A DNA stretch of 64,000 nucleotides from Lentinus brumalis (lineage: Eukaryota > Basidiomycota > Agaricomycetes > Polyporales > Polyporaceae), in NCBI GenBank assembly GCA_001792895.1, contig MARA01000025.1:248001-312000 (forward strand), in the 5' to 3' direction. How positions within the stretch are numbered: position 1 is the first letter of the stretch; every line of letters starts with the position of its first letter. This document shows, piece after piece, positions 41,794 through 57,764 of the stretch. The position numbers were made by a program, and so were the translations under genes. Below the pieces are notes generated by a model. That model worked only from the letters and a program-made list of their open reading frames with translations, had not been told where the DNA came from and ran no database searches.

Positions 41794-42702
41794 ATAGCCG
41801 GGTTGCTACACGTTCCGTGCATCGAATGGGCCCTGTTGCGTGTAGATGCGACGAAGGGCGCGCGGGGAATGCGCGATTCTGCGCGAGTGGCGGCAGAAAC
41901 GTCGCCGTGGACGGAGAACGGCACGTCGCACTGCCGCGAAACAAGCTGCGTATGTTGAAAGCGACACGGCGCAGCCGTTCAAGGACTCGGCCGTGCGTTA
42001 CGACGTACGTGCGCAGTAGGAGGGCGGGATGAGTGTCGCGGGGCTTGACGGCGTATTTGCGGCATAGGTTGATCAGGGGAGCCGTTTGCGCAGAGGGCGT
42101 AAATAGGTAGCGGAGCATCGTGGCTATCGTGTGAGCGGCACAGGGGGGTGACAGGGTGTCGGGACGAGGAGATATGAGGCAGATGTGCGGGAACGTACCG
42201 AAGTCGAGGTCGTAGCCAACCCGGACAACGATTCGGTCTTGTCAACGACGCAGAAGGTTGGGCGCAAGGTTGGGGCGAGTTGTGGACATGTTGAGCGGGG
42301 GAGGAGGACGCGTTCGGCGGGACGAGGCCGCACGTACGCAGCGGCGGGGATGGGCTGGGGACAGCGCAGGAGGCGTGCAGGAGCGGCCAGGGCTGGGGAG
42401 CGACTCGGCTCTTGCAGGCGTCGAGCTCGGTGCGATCGGGGCGGGATCGGGGCGCTTCGGTGTTGAGCACGGCGCATTGGCAAGCGCATTGGCAGGGACA
42501 AGCACGGAGCGGCGGCGGGCAGTCGAGATGGAGGTCGCGCGAGCATTTGCGAGGATGAGTCTGACAAGGAAGCGCCGACAACTTGAGGCAGCCATGCGAA
42601 GCCGAGACGCTCAAGCGGTGCTTGTCCCTCGACCACCTTGTCCTCCTCCCTCCTCTCGTCTCCTTTTCCCTCCTAACGTGCTGATCAGTAACGACATACG
42701 AC

Positions 42703-44539
42703 ATGGCGACGGGAAACACCCAGTATCCGATGCCCCCGCCCAACGCGGACCTCGCGACGACATGGGCGTATCTCGAGGAAGGCGTCGACCATATCATGAC
42801 CAAGCTCCAGACCGGAGTTTCGTACTCCAAGTACATGAGCCTCTACACGGTCTCCTACAATTACTGTACGTCGTCGAAGATGCACGGGACAGGAGAGCAG
42901 GGAGGCGTTGGCCACCGCAGTACGTATCCAATTCAGAGACGACATGCATCCCCAATCATCAAAGCCATTGAATGGCTCTCAAGCGGCTCTCACTTGTTCG
43001 TGATGCCCTCCTCAATGCGATCGTGAAAAATGGGGCCCTCGTCTGAGTCTCGTGTCTCGGACATGTCGAGAGCGCTGGTAACTGGGGATGCACGCCGTGT
43101 CTCCCATCTACCCGGACATCACTGAGTTTCTGAGCAGCAGGCGCGAACTTGATGGGCTCTGATCTGTACAACAACCTCATCAAATACTTCGTCAACCACC
43201 TCAAGACCCTCAGAACCGTAAGTCGTGCCCCCGCCACTCCCAAACGAGGAACCATTTACCTGAGCGCTTCTGCGCCACACTTAGGCATCGGACGCATTGC
43301 AGGACGAAGCGCTGCTGCGGTACTACGCTCAGGAGTGGGATCGATACACAACTGGTGCAAACTACATCAACCGTCTTTTCACATACCTTAACCGGCATTG
43401 GGTCAAGCGGGAACGAGATGAGGGCAGGAAGGGCGTTTATCCGGTATACACGGTACGCGTCCCATCGTGGCGTCTCTTGCTTGCAGCTCACCGCGCATCC
43501 CGTCCAGCTCGCACTCGTACAATGGAAGTCGAACTTCTTCCTCCATGTACAGAGCAAGCACTCTAAGCTTGCGGGTGCCATCCTCCGTCTAATCGAGCGC
43601 CAACGGAACGGTGAGACGATCGACCAGGGTCTTGTGAAGAAGGTCGTCGACTCGTTCGTCTCCCTTGGTCTGGATGAGAGCGACATCAACAAGGTCTCTT
43701 ACGAGGTGTACCGGGAACATCTCGAGACGCCCTTCCTTGAGGCCACCGAGAAGTACTACCGACAAGAGTCGAAGGCCTTCTTGTCTGAGAACAGCGTCGC
43801 CGACTACCTCAAGAAGGCTGAGGAGCGCCTGCGTGAGGAGGAGGACCGTGTAGAGCGGTACATGAACACCAACACTCGCAAGGCGCTGATCCAGAAGTGC
43901 GAGCACGTCCTCATCCGGGAGCACGCGGAGCTCATGTGGGAGAGCTTCCAAGGCTTGCTCGATTACGACAAGGACGAGGATCTCCAGCGCATGTATGCGC
44001 TCCTGTCTCGCATACGCGCGGGTCGTGTAGTACAGCGGTGGAATATATTTCGTGCGCGCGACATGGTGCGGGTGCAGCCGAGACGGCGATGGCCGCGGCG
44101 ACTGGGAGCCTCGTGGTGCGCGGGCCGTGCGGGGCGCGGTGCCATGCCCGTTGCAGCGAGAAAGCGAACCTCAGGGAGCAGCAGAGCAGAGCAGCAGAGC
44201 AGAGCAGCACGGGCACAGTGTTGGGGTCAGGAGAGCAGGAGGGCGCCTGGGAGGACACGGACGGAGACTCGGGCACGCAGAGTTGGGGAACGGCGTGTAT
44301 TGCACGTACTACGACAGCAGGGCTACGGTACAGACACGGGAGCCCCCAGCAGCATCTCCCCGCGGGACGTCGAAATCCGCCCGCAGCACGGACGCCTAGT
44401 CCAGTGCCCTCCGTCTCTCGTTGTCTCGCCCTTCCCTCCGCGCCAGTCCCGGTTCACCGCCCACGGACGCAGTACCCGTTTCTTCAGCCGAGAGCCGCAG
44501 CCGCAAAGCTGCACCCCGAACGCCCGGGTCGAAACCTGA
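42703..44539 (+). pseudogene. CUL1: Truncated CUL1, copy 2, with a different chimeric tail
   Basis: ATG at 42703; cullin coding runs to 44013 (about 330 residues, ends YALLSRI) as in copy 1. It then enters segment E, where a small indel near 44031 shifts the frame relative to copy 1, giving a tail of about 175 codons that stops at 44539. Over the shared part it equals the intact gene at 54455-55765 wherever compared. Confidence 0.8.
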
Positions 44540-47500
44540 CAGAAGCACAGACGGTCAGCCCACCACTGGCAGGACGGTGGCAGCCGCCAGGGCCCGGAAT
44601 GCACTCACAATGCTCTGGCTCCAAGCAGCACAGCGTCGGACGCCAACACGCCCGCCGGGACGTGCCTGGAACGTCTATGAGTAGCAGTGTCCAGAATGCA
44701 CGCTGGCCGAGCCCGCCAGGAGGAGTGCCCGAGCGGACGGCTCGGAAGTCGCTGCGCGGCCAAGAACGTCGAGGGAGCTGATCTGCAACCCTTCCTCGCC
44801 GCGCCCAGCAATGACAGCCACAGAGGTGTACATGTACTCACCGGGAACATGCGAACAGACTCCTGCGAATGAATCGTCTGTCATGAATGCCAGTAAGCAC
44901 GGTCAGTTCGTCGCAAACAGAGTGAGCACGAAAGGAATACTCACGATACACCGCACTCGCCCTCAGGCCAGACTCGCCGGTCGGAGCAACGCCATGCAAG
45001 TGCGAGCGTGACGGTGCCAGAATCGGTCGAGTAGCACCTTGTGCAGTCATGCCAACGTCTACGGGGCGTATTTCTTCAGCAGAAGACAGTGCAAGAGAGA
45101 CACCCGCGTACTCACCGACAACCTGCGGCCGAGCTGTCCCGGAAGACGCGTCGCCAGAGGAACAATTCGCGCCTGGATGTCGGTACTAGCAGCCGGTGCC
45201 ATCGGGACTACCATACAATCAAGACAGGCTCGAGCTCAGCCGAAATTCTCCAGCCTGAGCTCGTACGCCTGCACAACCGCTTGGTACCACTGCCAGTAAA
45301 CCAACGGTCAGTGCATATTCAGCGTGCTTTGAAAGTTCAGATCAAAAGGATACTCACCGAGTCTATAGACACAGCCGTACGCACGTCGTCGAGACGTTCG
45401 GTGTCGGTGCTCGTCCTCCCGGTGCCCGGTCGTCGAGGCCGTCGGGAAATGCATCTGCCGAAGTGAGGAGTCAGTTCAGTACATACGCACATCCTCGAGC
45501 ATCCGCAGACACTGACGTACTCATACGTCGACGCTGCTTCATACCCGGCCGCGTGAATATACGTCGTGCGCGCTCAGCTCGTAAGCAACCGCTTCGTGGT
45601 ATCAAAGACGTGGAGGAGTACTCACACTGGCTCGCGACGAACGGGGGAACGCGCTTCGACCAAATCGAGCTTCGAGCGCCTATCGAGACGGCCAATATCG
45701 CCAGCCGGCGTCGCGTCTTCTTCCCTCATCCACCACCGTCCCGACGTCTTCTCTGAAGAGTCAAACGGTTTCCTCACCGGGCACGGTAGCGGTCGTCTGC
45801 ACTTCGAGGTAGGTCAACATGGCATGCCACCGACGCACGACGATGTCAGGTACGCACCTCGTGTCTGTCTCCTCACCACCCGCATATATGCACTCCGGCT
45901 TGACGTTCCGTGTCGGCGTTGCCCTGCAAGACGATGTCCAGGTGAGTGCGCGTCGACGAGCACAGCGGACTGAGGTACATATGTACACTTGCATACCTGG
46001 GATGCCGCCGATACCTCGCACGTCCTTCTTGCTGTGTCTTGTCGCTGGGCTCGTGCTGGGGCTTTTCTGCTGGGGACTCGAAGAACGCGTCTGGAAGAGA
46101 AGCGTAGTCAACGCTTCGCTGTCCAGATCGCGCGACGCGTGACGTCATGCCTCCGAAAGAGGCAAGTCTCACGGCGCGCGACTCGCGTACCTTGACTCCG
46201 TGTTCTCTGTTCTGCACGCCGACTTGGACTTGTTCCTTTCCCTCCTCCCCGCCGTTGCCCTCGTCGCCGTTGCTGTCGCTGGTGACACAGGCCCGCTCGT
46301 CTCCTGCTGCCTTGACGTGACCTCTTTACTTGACACCGCTGGCAGCCAGCCATTCGGGATGCCTCGCCGGGCTGAGTCTGCACTCGGCGGACGCGGTAAG
46401 TACGGTCCGTGTCTCATCTGGAACCTGACTAACTGCGACATGTCGGTAAGAACGCAGCAGATGGTGCCAGTGTGCTGTACGTACCTTCAAGAAGAGTCCG
46501 CTTCGAGAAGCCTCGAGCCGCGTTTGTCTGGCCCTACCAATGATTGCGTCCGAGAAGGCTCGGGAAGGGCGCGGTTTCGAACCTAACGCAGAACGCGTCA
46601 GTAGCCTGAGCATGATTAATGGCGTCTGTAAGCAGCTCACCTTGCGAGTTCATCGTCGTATACCCACCTTCTCGGTACGAATACGGGGGCTTACAGCTCT
46701 TCGTTCACCAGCGTGCGGTCCTCCCGAATGTGGCATGTCTAGCTCTTCGAATGGTCAGCGTAAGTACGCGGTGAGACCGCAGGCCTGGAGCTTACCACGA
46801 TGTGCGGTATTTCTCAGTCGTTCGGTGTCGACTGCCGCGGCATACGTCCTGGTGATGCGACCGTTCAACGCGAGCTGACACGCTTTTCGTCGCAGTGAGG
46901 AAGAGGTGAATTACTCTGGTCGTCGTCGACGACCCTACCTCGGGGAACCACGGCCTGCGTCGCTGGCAGGAACTCGAGGGTCTGTTGAGCCATCGCTATC
47001 GGTTGACAATGGTGGCGGATCTACGAGGAAAGGTGAGTCAGCCCGTAGAACACACGCGTAACACGCGCAGCAACGTGCGCACCATCCTCTGCTCACCTCT
47101 GGGAGTACGAACACGGCGTACGGACGCGTTGACGCGTCCTTACCACTGATCCGGGGTGTTGAACGCGTCGTAGGCAGTGTTTGGCGTGCGCTGAATGTCT
47201 GAGGCCATGACGACCAGGTGAGTCGCCGAGATGGGAGAGCCGCAAGGCGGGTGCTTACCATGTTCAGCTCATGACAGCTCGACGGGCCTGGAGGACAGCC
47301 GTCCGGGAATGAATGGTCATCGCTCCCTGCGTTCGACAGCAGTGAGCGGCTCGATTCGGCCGGTGACCAGGTCGAATTCCGGATAGAGGGCGGGGGCAGG
47401 GCGGGGACATAGTGGATGTGGGAGAGGGGATGTCGGTAGGGCACTTCAGATCGCCGTATTGTGCGGATTATGCCGGGTGGAGTCTGGGTCGGGCGGGACG

Positions 47501-50500
47501 AGGAGATACGTACAAGTTGAATTACGAAGAAATCAACGGAGCGTGAATTCAACCTAGACGGGATATCCTGTGGGAGTTTGCAGCGGATACAGTAATTGCG
47601 CCGATGCGGTAGAGTGGTTTGGCGATACGCGCCATGCTTCTGAGCATGCGCTGAAGTGACGGAGCGCTCTATGAGCTTCTTGAAGTTTTCGTTACTCAGG
47701 GAGTCGTGCTGACCCAACGGATGTCTGACGGTGGCCGCACTGTTCTCTCGCAAGTTCTTCGGGCACAGATTCACACAACTCAAGGCCAGTAATGTCCTGT
47801 GGTGTGAGCTTCAGGAGTGCTATGATCCCGCCCAGCGCGAGAGAGAGAATAATCAAGGGACTGTTTGCTGCCATGCTCTCACGACTTGGTTGCCTTGTCA
47901 GAAACGGATGACATACATATACCTACTAGCTTCCAGAAGCTGCTGATCGCGTACCTGTCACTTCAAATTCAGACAAGGGTCCAGCCGCGTGCAGGAACCT
48001 AAGGGCAACGTCGGGCTGAAGTTGATTCTGCTCGAAACCTCGTACACATGTCCATGATACTCAGGCATGTCATGGAATAACTCTGCCAGCTACGCAGACC
48101 GTCCCATACCAGGTCTGTCACGGTGAGGATGGTGCAAGCGGGAAGGCCAGTAGGTCCGATCAGCGGGCGAAGCTGTCAATAAAGCCGCCAGGGAAGTTAT
48201 CCAAATTAAGAACCTCCATCTGTGAATATTGTGCCGCCGCGCGCAATGAGTCATGCCGGGGAATAAGGGTCTGGATCACGCAGGCCCCATGACGGTTTAG
48301 CACAATTTGCCAGTATCCCCTGCTACCTATGACGTGGGCCAGCAAGCCGTATAACTGCGGATAGATGAGCATGCCATTATCGAGTGCATTCGCTGGAGAG
48401 ACGGAGCCAGCAGGCCATGAGCTAGAAGTGGGAACAGAGTATACCTGATTGAATTATCAGTGAAGTCAACTTTAACAGACATACATGGCTACAGGAATTG
48501 AGCTCATAAGTATATGAAGACACTAGCAGCTTGCAGAGCGAACCGGAGGACAGATGAACAGGGGAAGGAGGCCAGAAGCCGTGTGGAGGTGTTGCCGGAA
48601 GAGGTCTCATACGAAAAAGGCAGTCTAAGCGCTCTCAAATCGCAACCTCCTCCGATAGCGCGCATCCACCTTGAGTTCGTTCTGCTGTTGCGCACCCAGC
48701 GCAGCCCGGCACATGATTTCAAGACGCCTAAGTAAGATATATAACACTGCTATACTGACTGAGAGGCTGACTTGAAGGGAGAGCTTGCAGGAGTCTGGCA
48801 GACAGCGCTATGCACGAATGCTTCAAGCTCGTGTCGTCGTCGCATCGATGGAGGTATCATAGCAGCAACACTCAACTTGTGGCGTTGGCGTCTACACTAT
48901 TACATAGGTCCTGCCAGGCTTGGATACTTTGGGACTCTTGAATCGCTCTGGGGATACTGGAAAGGCCGCGGAATTGCTCGCTTTCAATACCCTGCCCGCG
49001 TCCCTTTGCCTGCCGACTGTCCGACAAAAATACGAGCCGATATCCAGCCATCAAGTTCCCAGCGGCTATCTTACGTTACGAGGACATCTTTCTGGAGCCG
49101 AGACAGCCTCGCCCGCTGGAATGCACTAGCTGCTTTCTCCGTCTGGATACCCTGACGCTTCGCCCGCCATCGTCCCACCTCTCCGTGTCGCCTTCTGGTT
49201 GGACAAGGACCCGGACACCCTCATTCGTGAGAACTAACGCAGTCAACAACTTAAGGGTCCACAGCTCGTGACTCGGGCAGCAGGATATACATAAGTATCC
49301 CGCCCTCCTGGTTGCCCTTCCCACTCCCGCCCCACTCTACCTTTCCCCTCCTTCATACCCTTACTCATACCGAATATAACACAGCCCTCCTTCTATACAT
49401 GTTGTAACTATGCCTGCTTGTATTACACGTTACTTCGTACTATGCTACCAGAACGGCCTTCGAGCATGTAGTATTACTTACGCTATCATCCGTCTCTTGT
49501 TTTGGTTCACCTTGCCCTACCCCTTTTAACTCTTTCAAACCTCCTGCTTACTCCACCTCCTTTACTCTTTACCTCATCGCGCTAGTCCTCCCAGAGAGGC
49601 TGCTGGTAAGCTCGTCTGCGTGCTCGTGCATGGTGTAACTCTGACCGTTCGTTTCATTAGCTCGTCACGCAACATCCTCGTCTCGTGAACATACTGAAGT
49701 AAGTCCTTCAGCTTACTCCTATTGTGCTGACTATTCTCATCTCGCCAATAGACTTGGCATATCACTCGGGCACCCAGGTATGTCTCCTCCTCCTTCTGGG
49801 CCTTCTGCGCTCACTCAGCCTCTCTACAGCTCGCCACCATGTTGCCTGCGTAGGCGTCTGGTTGCTGCGTTCACTCCATCGCGTGTCTTCTCAAGGTGAG
49901 CGCGACTTCGTCTGAATACTCATGTGCAGGTAACTTATCCCTGAAACAGTCGCCATTTTGCGGGTATCCTCAAGACAGGCACGATTGGCCACTGCCCGGG
50001 CTCCGACTGCGGCTCGCCTTCAGGTTCGACACCGGCATGATGAGTACGTCGCTCCCCTGTTCGTCAGACATCTCAGGCTCGCTCTCATGTTGTGCTTGTT
50101 TCCAGCTCGGTATTAAAAGTGCTCTATTCTTGCGAAGGTTCGAACGCGCTGACAAGTACTCCCGCCGCTTGCTTATAGTTCTACAGCCTTCCACTATGCT
50201 CCCTCTCGTGCTTCGAAGTTCCGTGCATCTCGCAACAACTCAGGTGCGGGCACGGTACCTCGGAATGTCTATGAATGCTCACGTCGAGTCTCTGAAAGCT
50301 TCAGAGCAGCAAACGCCGTGCTAAGGACTCGGGAAGCCGTAATGCTCAAGTTTGAATTGAGACCAGGTACGAGCTTGCATTGCTTCGATCCAGCGTCGGA
50401 TGTTATGCTAACCTGCGCGCAGTCTCGCCAGGTCTTACAGGAGCCATACTACAAGCTTCCGAGAATGATGCCCGAGACGCAGTCTCCAGCCACACACGAC

Positions 50501-53500
50501 ACTCCTCACGTCGATTCCGCATGTCTGTGAGTTAAAGTTCCTTCATACGTCGAGCTCGTACGCTAGCACGGCCGTCGCGGCACAATAAAGATGAGATAAT
50601 GGGTACGCTGACATCCCACTTGTCATGAAGGGACTACTTATGCGTCCTTGTAGAGTACGTATTACAGAAAACCACGGACTTCCGCGCTGAAGACGGGGCC
50701 AAAACTCGGTGCTCTGCCGGACTGCGCGCAGATTGCGAAGATCCTTATCTCTGCTCGCCGAGCTGACCTGCAGGTAACGTTGTCGCCGATTTCCTTTCGT
50801 ACGCATAGCCCGCTGACAATATGGTTTCGTAGAGCTGGTACCATACACGGCGGCGCGGCCTGTAACGGTAAGTTGTCTATACATGAATTACTTCAGTCGT
50901 TACTGAGTGCGAGTACTCACAGCTCCGTGAAGATGGAGGCCACCGGCCTCCGGCTACGGCCGACTCGCAAAACATCGCCGCAAGTACATCACGCGTTCCT
51001 CGACGCCTCTTAGCCCTCCGCATCGGACGAGCCTGACACAACAGACAACGAAACCCGCTCTGCCCGCCCAACAGCCGGCCAGGACACTCGGTCACCGCCA
51101 GCTCGTAACCCGGCACACACAAGCAACCGACAAGCAAGATATATTCAGCTTACGTAGCTGGCACCAGGTACACGCCGAACGTCCTACTGAGTGAGAGCAA
51201 GCACGCGGCGCACTGTGTGGCCGTTGGCGGTGTCATGTCCTCCCGGGCCACGCTCTCGAGTAGTAGACTTGTGCCTGACCCTCGCTTTCCCGTTCACGCG
51301 CAGACGGCTTGCATTGCTTCGCAGAGGCCCGGAGCACGCCCTGGGTCTACGGTGCGCTCCGGGTCTCTGTGTCCAATGTAGGCCCGGGCTTCACGCGCAC
51401 GAGTAGTCGATCGGACGGCGTGATATGTGTCGCTTCGGTCGGTGCCGTAGGCTGGCAGCCGTCTATAAGCCTCCGTACATCGCGGCGGGCTCCGGGGGGG
51501 ATAGGCGATTTGCCCGAGGCCGAGACTGCTTGTCACTTGGGCCGCACAGGGCGCGGGTGTGCCGACCACTGTGATGGAGACGGAGGCACCGACTTGGACA
51601 TGCCCCAAGCCATGGTGCGCAGCGCACACGAAGCTCCGAGTCGATTCGAGAATGGCACCGGTCGTCTGGGAGTGAGAGAGCCGGCGAGTCGGGCAGTTGA
51701 CGGGCCCGTATAGGCTGAGGGTCCGAGCCTTGAGGAGGTCCGCGTCGTCGTAAGCAGCGAGCCCGTCGCGCTCCACGACGTCGAGCATAGCCCACACGAT
51801 CTAAGCTTCGTTGTTTTCGCAAAAACCCGGCTGTCAGCGCGACACACGCACGATCTGGACCTCGACGTACCGAGAGCTCAGGACTCCGCGTCAGAGCGCA
51901 TGTCCTCACGCGCTAGTCGGGGAGCAGACGGGGTTCCCATGTACTCTGGCCCGTCTGAGCTCGAGACAGCGGCCGGCTTGTCGTGATACAGCGGGACGCA
52001 ACCTCCCGGACTGCCGTGACTCACGCCGTCTTGCTCCAGGTGCCCGTACCTCACTGTACGACTTGCCATCGTGCGCCGGGGCCGTCCCTCCGGGCTTCCT
52101 TGGAACGGAAACTAAGTGAGTAACAACTTCCTCGGGCAACCGCGCCATGTTGCTGACACGCACCCTTCTCAGTCCTCATCACGCAACAGTGCCGCACAGA
52201 GCTCATTGCTCGACACGTCCTCCCCACTCCGTTCGTTTGCGAACATCCGGTACCTGTGTGAGTAGGTCAGTACTGGCCGGTCTATGGGGTATAGTACACG
52301 ACTGATCGTTGACCGATAGATAACACATATAGATGAGGCCGGGCTGGCGGCCGAAGCTGCTGCAGGTCTTCGAGGTATGTCCTGCGTCACTGCGCTGCTG
52401 TGAGAGGCACTCACCCTCTCGTCTTCGAGCACTAAAGCTTCCCATCGCGTCGCGATGCACGCGCATTGGTGAGCACGCCGCACCCGTCTCTCAGGTACGC
52501 CCGACGCTCTCGCCCGCACACCGTGGCTAACGCGAATTTCGCTAGAAGAGAGATATATTCGGACTACCGACGTACATCAAAGCACTCGACGCGACGCGCG
52601 TCCATACAAGCTGCGACCGGCGTGTGTTCATCCCTCATGTCCGCCGGGTAATGGTGAGTCCGCTTCGCGCAGAATGTAAGTAAACAACTCACCTGTACCG
52701 CTCTGCGGCCCTTCAAGCGCAGCACCCGCGTTCGTGAGCTGTTCCCCCGAGCCGCATGGCGAGAACGCGGGCTCGTGCCCTCTGCTGTCGCAGCCGTGCC
52801 GTAGTACAGCTCTCGGGCTTCCGGCAGATGGAGCCGATGTCTTAGGGACGTGGCTGACACGACAGGGTCGCCCCGAGTTCGCGGGCACGAGGTGGCCGAC
52901 ACGACGTCGGATGTCGAGTCGCTGAACGCCGTGGAGAGCGGCCGTATTGTCGTCGACTATGGCGCACGCACTTCGTCTGGCCTGGTTGCACAGCGGGAGC
53001 CCGGGCACATCGCGCTGACTTGGTGGAAGTCGCGATGGACGCGATTTCGCGACCTTCGCAGACGGGCTCGGGACGGTGGTGATCCGGTGCAGAGTGGTGC
53101 AGAGCGCCGGAGTGGCCCGTTTGAGCGCGAGGGGACGAGGTGCGGGGAGATATGCCGGATGTTCTCCCGGTCGGTGCGGGGACATCGAGCTCGCGACGGC
53201 GGCGTCGAGACGGCTTGTGCGGGGGCAGTGTGACTTGCGAGAGGCCCTCCTGACATCCTCAGACAAGCCCCGGACGACAGTCGGCGAGGCGGCCACTGAG
53301 GGGAGGGCGGCACAGTGGATGGGGGTCACGCCGCCCATGAAATCGACGATTGCGAGTCGATCTGCGACCTCGTCGGATCGGGGCAAAACGGCGGTGCAGG
53401 GTGTGAAGGTGTTCGTGGACGGTGTCAGAGGCGTCGTCGTCGGGGGCGGGGCCTGGTATCGCGAGAGAACGCGGTTTTTCTCGCCTACGTGACGGTGAAC

Positions 53501-54272
53501 GGGCTGCCGGGGGACGACATCGTGACGCCCCGCCGCGATGAGCATATAGCCGGGTTGCTACACGTTCCGTGCATCGAATGGGCCCTGTTGCGTGTAGATG
53601 CGACGAAGGGCGCGCGGGGAATGCGCGATTCTGCGCGAGTGGCGGCAGAAACGTCGCCGTGGACGGAGAACGGCACGTCGCACTGCCGCGAAACAAGCTG
53701 CGTATGTTGAAAGCGACACGGCGCAGCCGTTCAAGGACTCGGCCGTGCGTTACGACGTACGTGCGCAGTAGGAGGGCGGGATGAGTGTCGCGGGGCTTGA
53801 CGGCGTATTTGCGGCATAGGTTGATCAGGGGAGCCGTTTGCGCAGAGGGCGTAAATAGGTAGCGGAGCATCGTGGCTATCGTGTGAGCGGCACAGGGGGG
53901 TGACAGGGTGTCGGGACGAGGAGATATGAGGCAGATGTGCGGGAACGTACCGAAGTCGAGGTCGTAGCCAACCCGGACAACGATTCGGTCTTGTCAACGA
54001 CGCAGAAGGTTGGGCGCAAGGTTGGGGCGAGTTGTGGACATGTTGAGCGGGGGAGGAGGACGCGTTCGGCGGGACGAGGCCGCACGTACGCAGCGGCGGG
54101 GATGGGCTGGGGACAGCGCAGGAGGCGTGCAGGAGCGGCCAGGGCTGGGGAGCGACTCGGCTCTTGCAGGCGTCGAGCTCGGTGCGATCGGGGCGGGATC
54201 GGGGCGCTTCGGTGTTGAGCACGGCGCATTGGCAAGCGCATTGGCAGGGACAAGCACGGAGCGGCGGCGGGC
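44014..54272. other. Segment E, copy 2
   Basis: 10.26 kb, collinear with 32154-42520. It lacks an 80-90-bp block near 44751 and carries scattered one-base and short indels, including in-frame ones (a 6-base difference at about 47817 within the MAANSPLIILSLALGGIIAL frame). The content is as for copy 1: possible intron-rich minus-strand coding at about 44800-47210 and a 305-codon frame at 52628-53545. Confidence 0.6.
52628..53545 (-). CDS. 305-codon open frame in segment E, copy 2
   Basis: Identical in translation to 40876-41793; unrecognised. Its full conservation shows either recent duplication or constraint, and the first suffices. Confidence 0.25.
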   Translation of the reverse strand: MLIAAGRHDVVPRQPVHRHVGEKNRVLSRYQAPPPTTTPLTPSTNTFTPCTAVLPRSDEVADRLAIVDFMGGVTPIHCAALPSVAASPTVVRGLSEDVRRASRKSHCPRTSRLDAAVASSMSPHRPGEHPAYLPAPRPLALKRATPALCTTLHRITTVPSPSAKVAKSRPSRLPPSQRDVPGLPLCNQARRSACAIVDDNTAALHGVQRLDIRRRVGHLVPANSGRPCRVSHVPKTSAPSAGSPRAVLRHGCDSRGHEPAFSPCGSGEQLTNAGAALEGPQSGTGELFTYILREADSPLPGGHEG

Positions 54273-54454
54273 AGTCGAGATGGAGGTCGCGCGAGCATTT
54301 GCGAGGATGAGTCTGACAAGGAAGCGCCGACAACTTGAGGCAGCCATGCGAAGCCGAGACGCTCAAGCGGTGCTTGTCCCTCGACCACCTTGTCCTCCTC
54401 CCTCCTCTCGTCTCCTTTTCCCTCCTAACGTGCTGATCAGTAACGACATACGAC

Positions 54455-57373
<2,919 letters not shown>

Positions 57374-57764
57374 TGGTGTTCTCCGCTGTCCGTCTCCCGT
57401 CGTCATGCCGTACTTTGTCTGTCGCAACTTGTCCGTCCTCATCGATCATCGCTCGCTTCCTTGTTCCCACCACCCCTTGTCCATGTCACTGCTCTATATC
57501 GTGTGTGTAGACGTCTCTTGTAGCATAGTATCATACGAAAGATTATCAATGTGTTCCGATATGCCGGTCACATCTCTGTCGTAGCTCAGCAGGGAGGAGC
57601 CGTCGAGGATGCTATGTAAGTTACCCTGCATATGCTCTGCAATCACACAGAATCCAATCATGGGTGCAGTGAATTGATCCTTGCGCTTCGCGATTGACAA
57701 TTGTCGCTGCTAACCGATTGACTGCAGGTACCGTACGTGTGCTCGCCGAATCGCCGACGACCCA
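57374..57764. terminator. Shared 3' flank of convergent CUL1 and ZNHIT2
   Basis: About 390 bases between two genes that converge. It becomes less GC-rich and should hold both polyadenylation regions. No gene was seen. Confidence 0.4.

Larger units (their letters stand above)
30651..42520 (+). repeat. Tandem unit 1: CUL1 5' fragment plus segment E
   Basis: About 11.87 kb. It is repeated at 42521-54272 with very high identity and partly at 54273-55765. Offsets are 11,860 bases between cullin copies 1 and 2 and 11,752 between copies 2 and 3. The unit starts with a cullin 5' region and continues into segment E at 32154. Differences from unit 2 are mostly single-base indels, an 80-90-bp block present only here (about 32890-32975) and small changes in the first 320 bases. 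Confidence 0.9.
32154..42520. other. Segment E, copy 1: 10.4 kb without a recognised gene
   Basis: It begins exactly where cullin homology ends and stops where the next cullin 5' region begins. There is no reverse transcriptase, transposase, helicase or long open frame. Instead it has many short open stretches broken by intron-like GT..AG pairs on both strands: minus-strand patterns at 33000-35450 and 40400-42120, plus-strand patterns at 37600-38780. At 35900-36110 (minus) a membrane-anchor-like start MAANSPLIILSLALGGIIAL occurs. A plus-strand stretch at 37150-37470 (LNALAALLRLDTLTL-like spacing) faintly recalls LRR proteins. It is either a block of unfamiliar, intron-dense host genes or decayed DNA. 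Confidence 0.6.
42521..54272 (+). repeat. Tandem unit 2: CUL1 5' fragment plus segment E
   Basis: About 11.75 kb, a near-identical copy of unit 1 from 30651 on. The sequence in front of its cullin ATG (42010-42520) is the end of segment E and equals that in front of unit 3. Confidence 0.9.

Noticed and set aside
32154..42520. Segment E as a Helitron or integrated virus or plasmid
   Set aside because: No Rep/helicase, polymerase, capsid-like or plasmid gene could be seen, and no Helitron end structure was identified at its borders.
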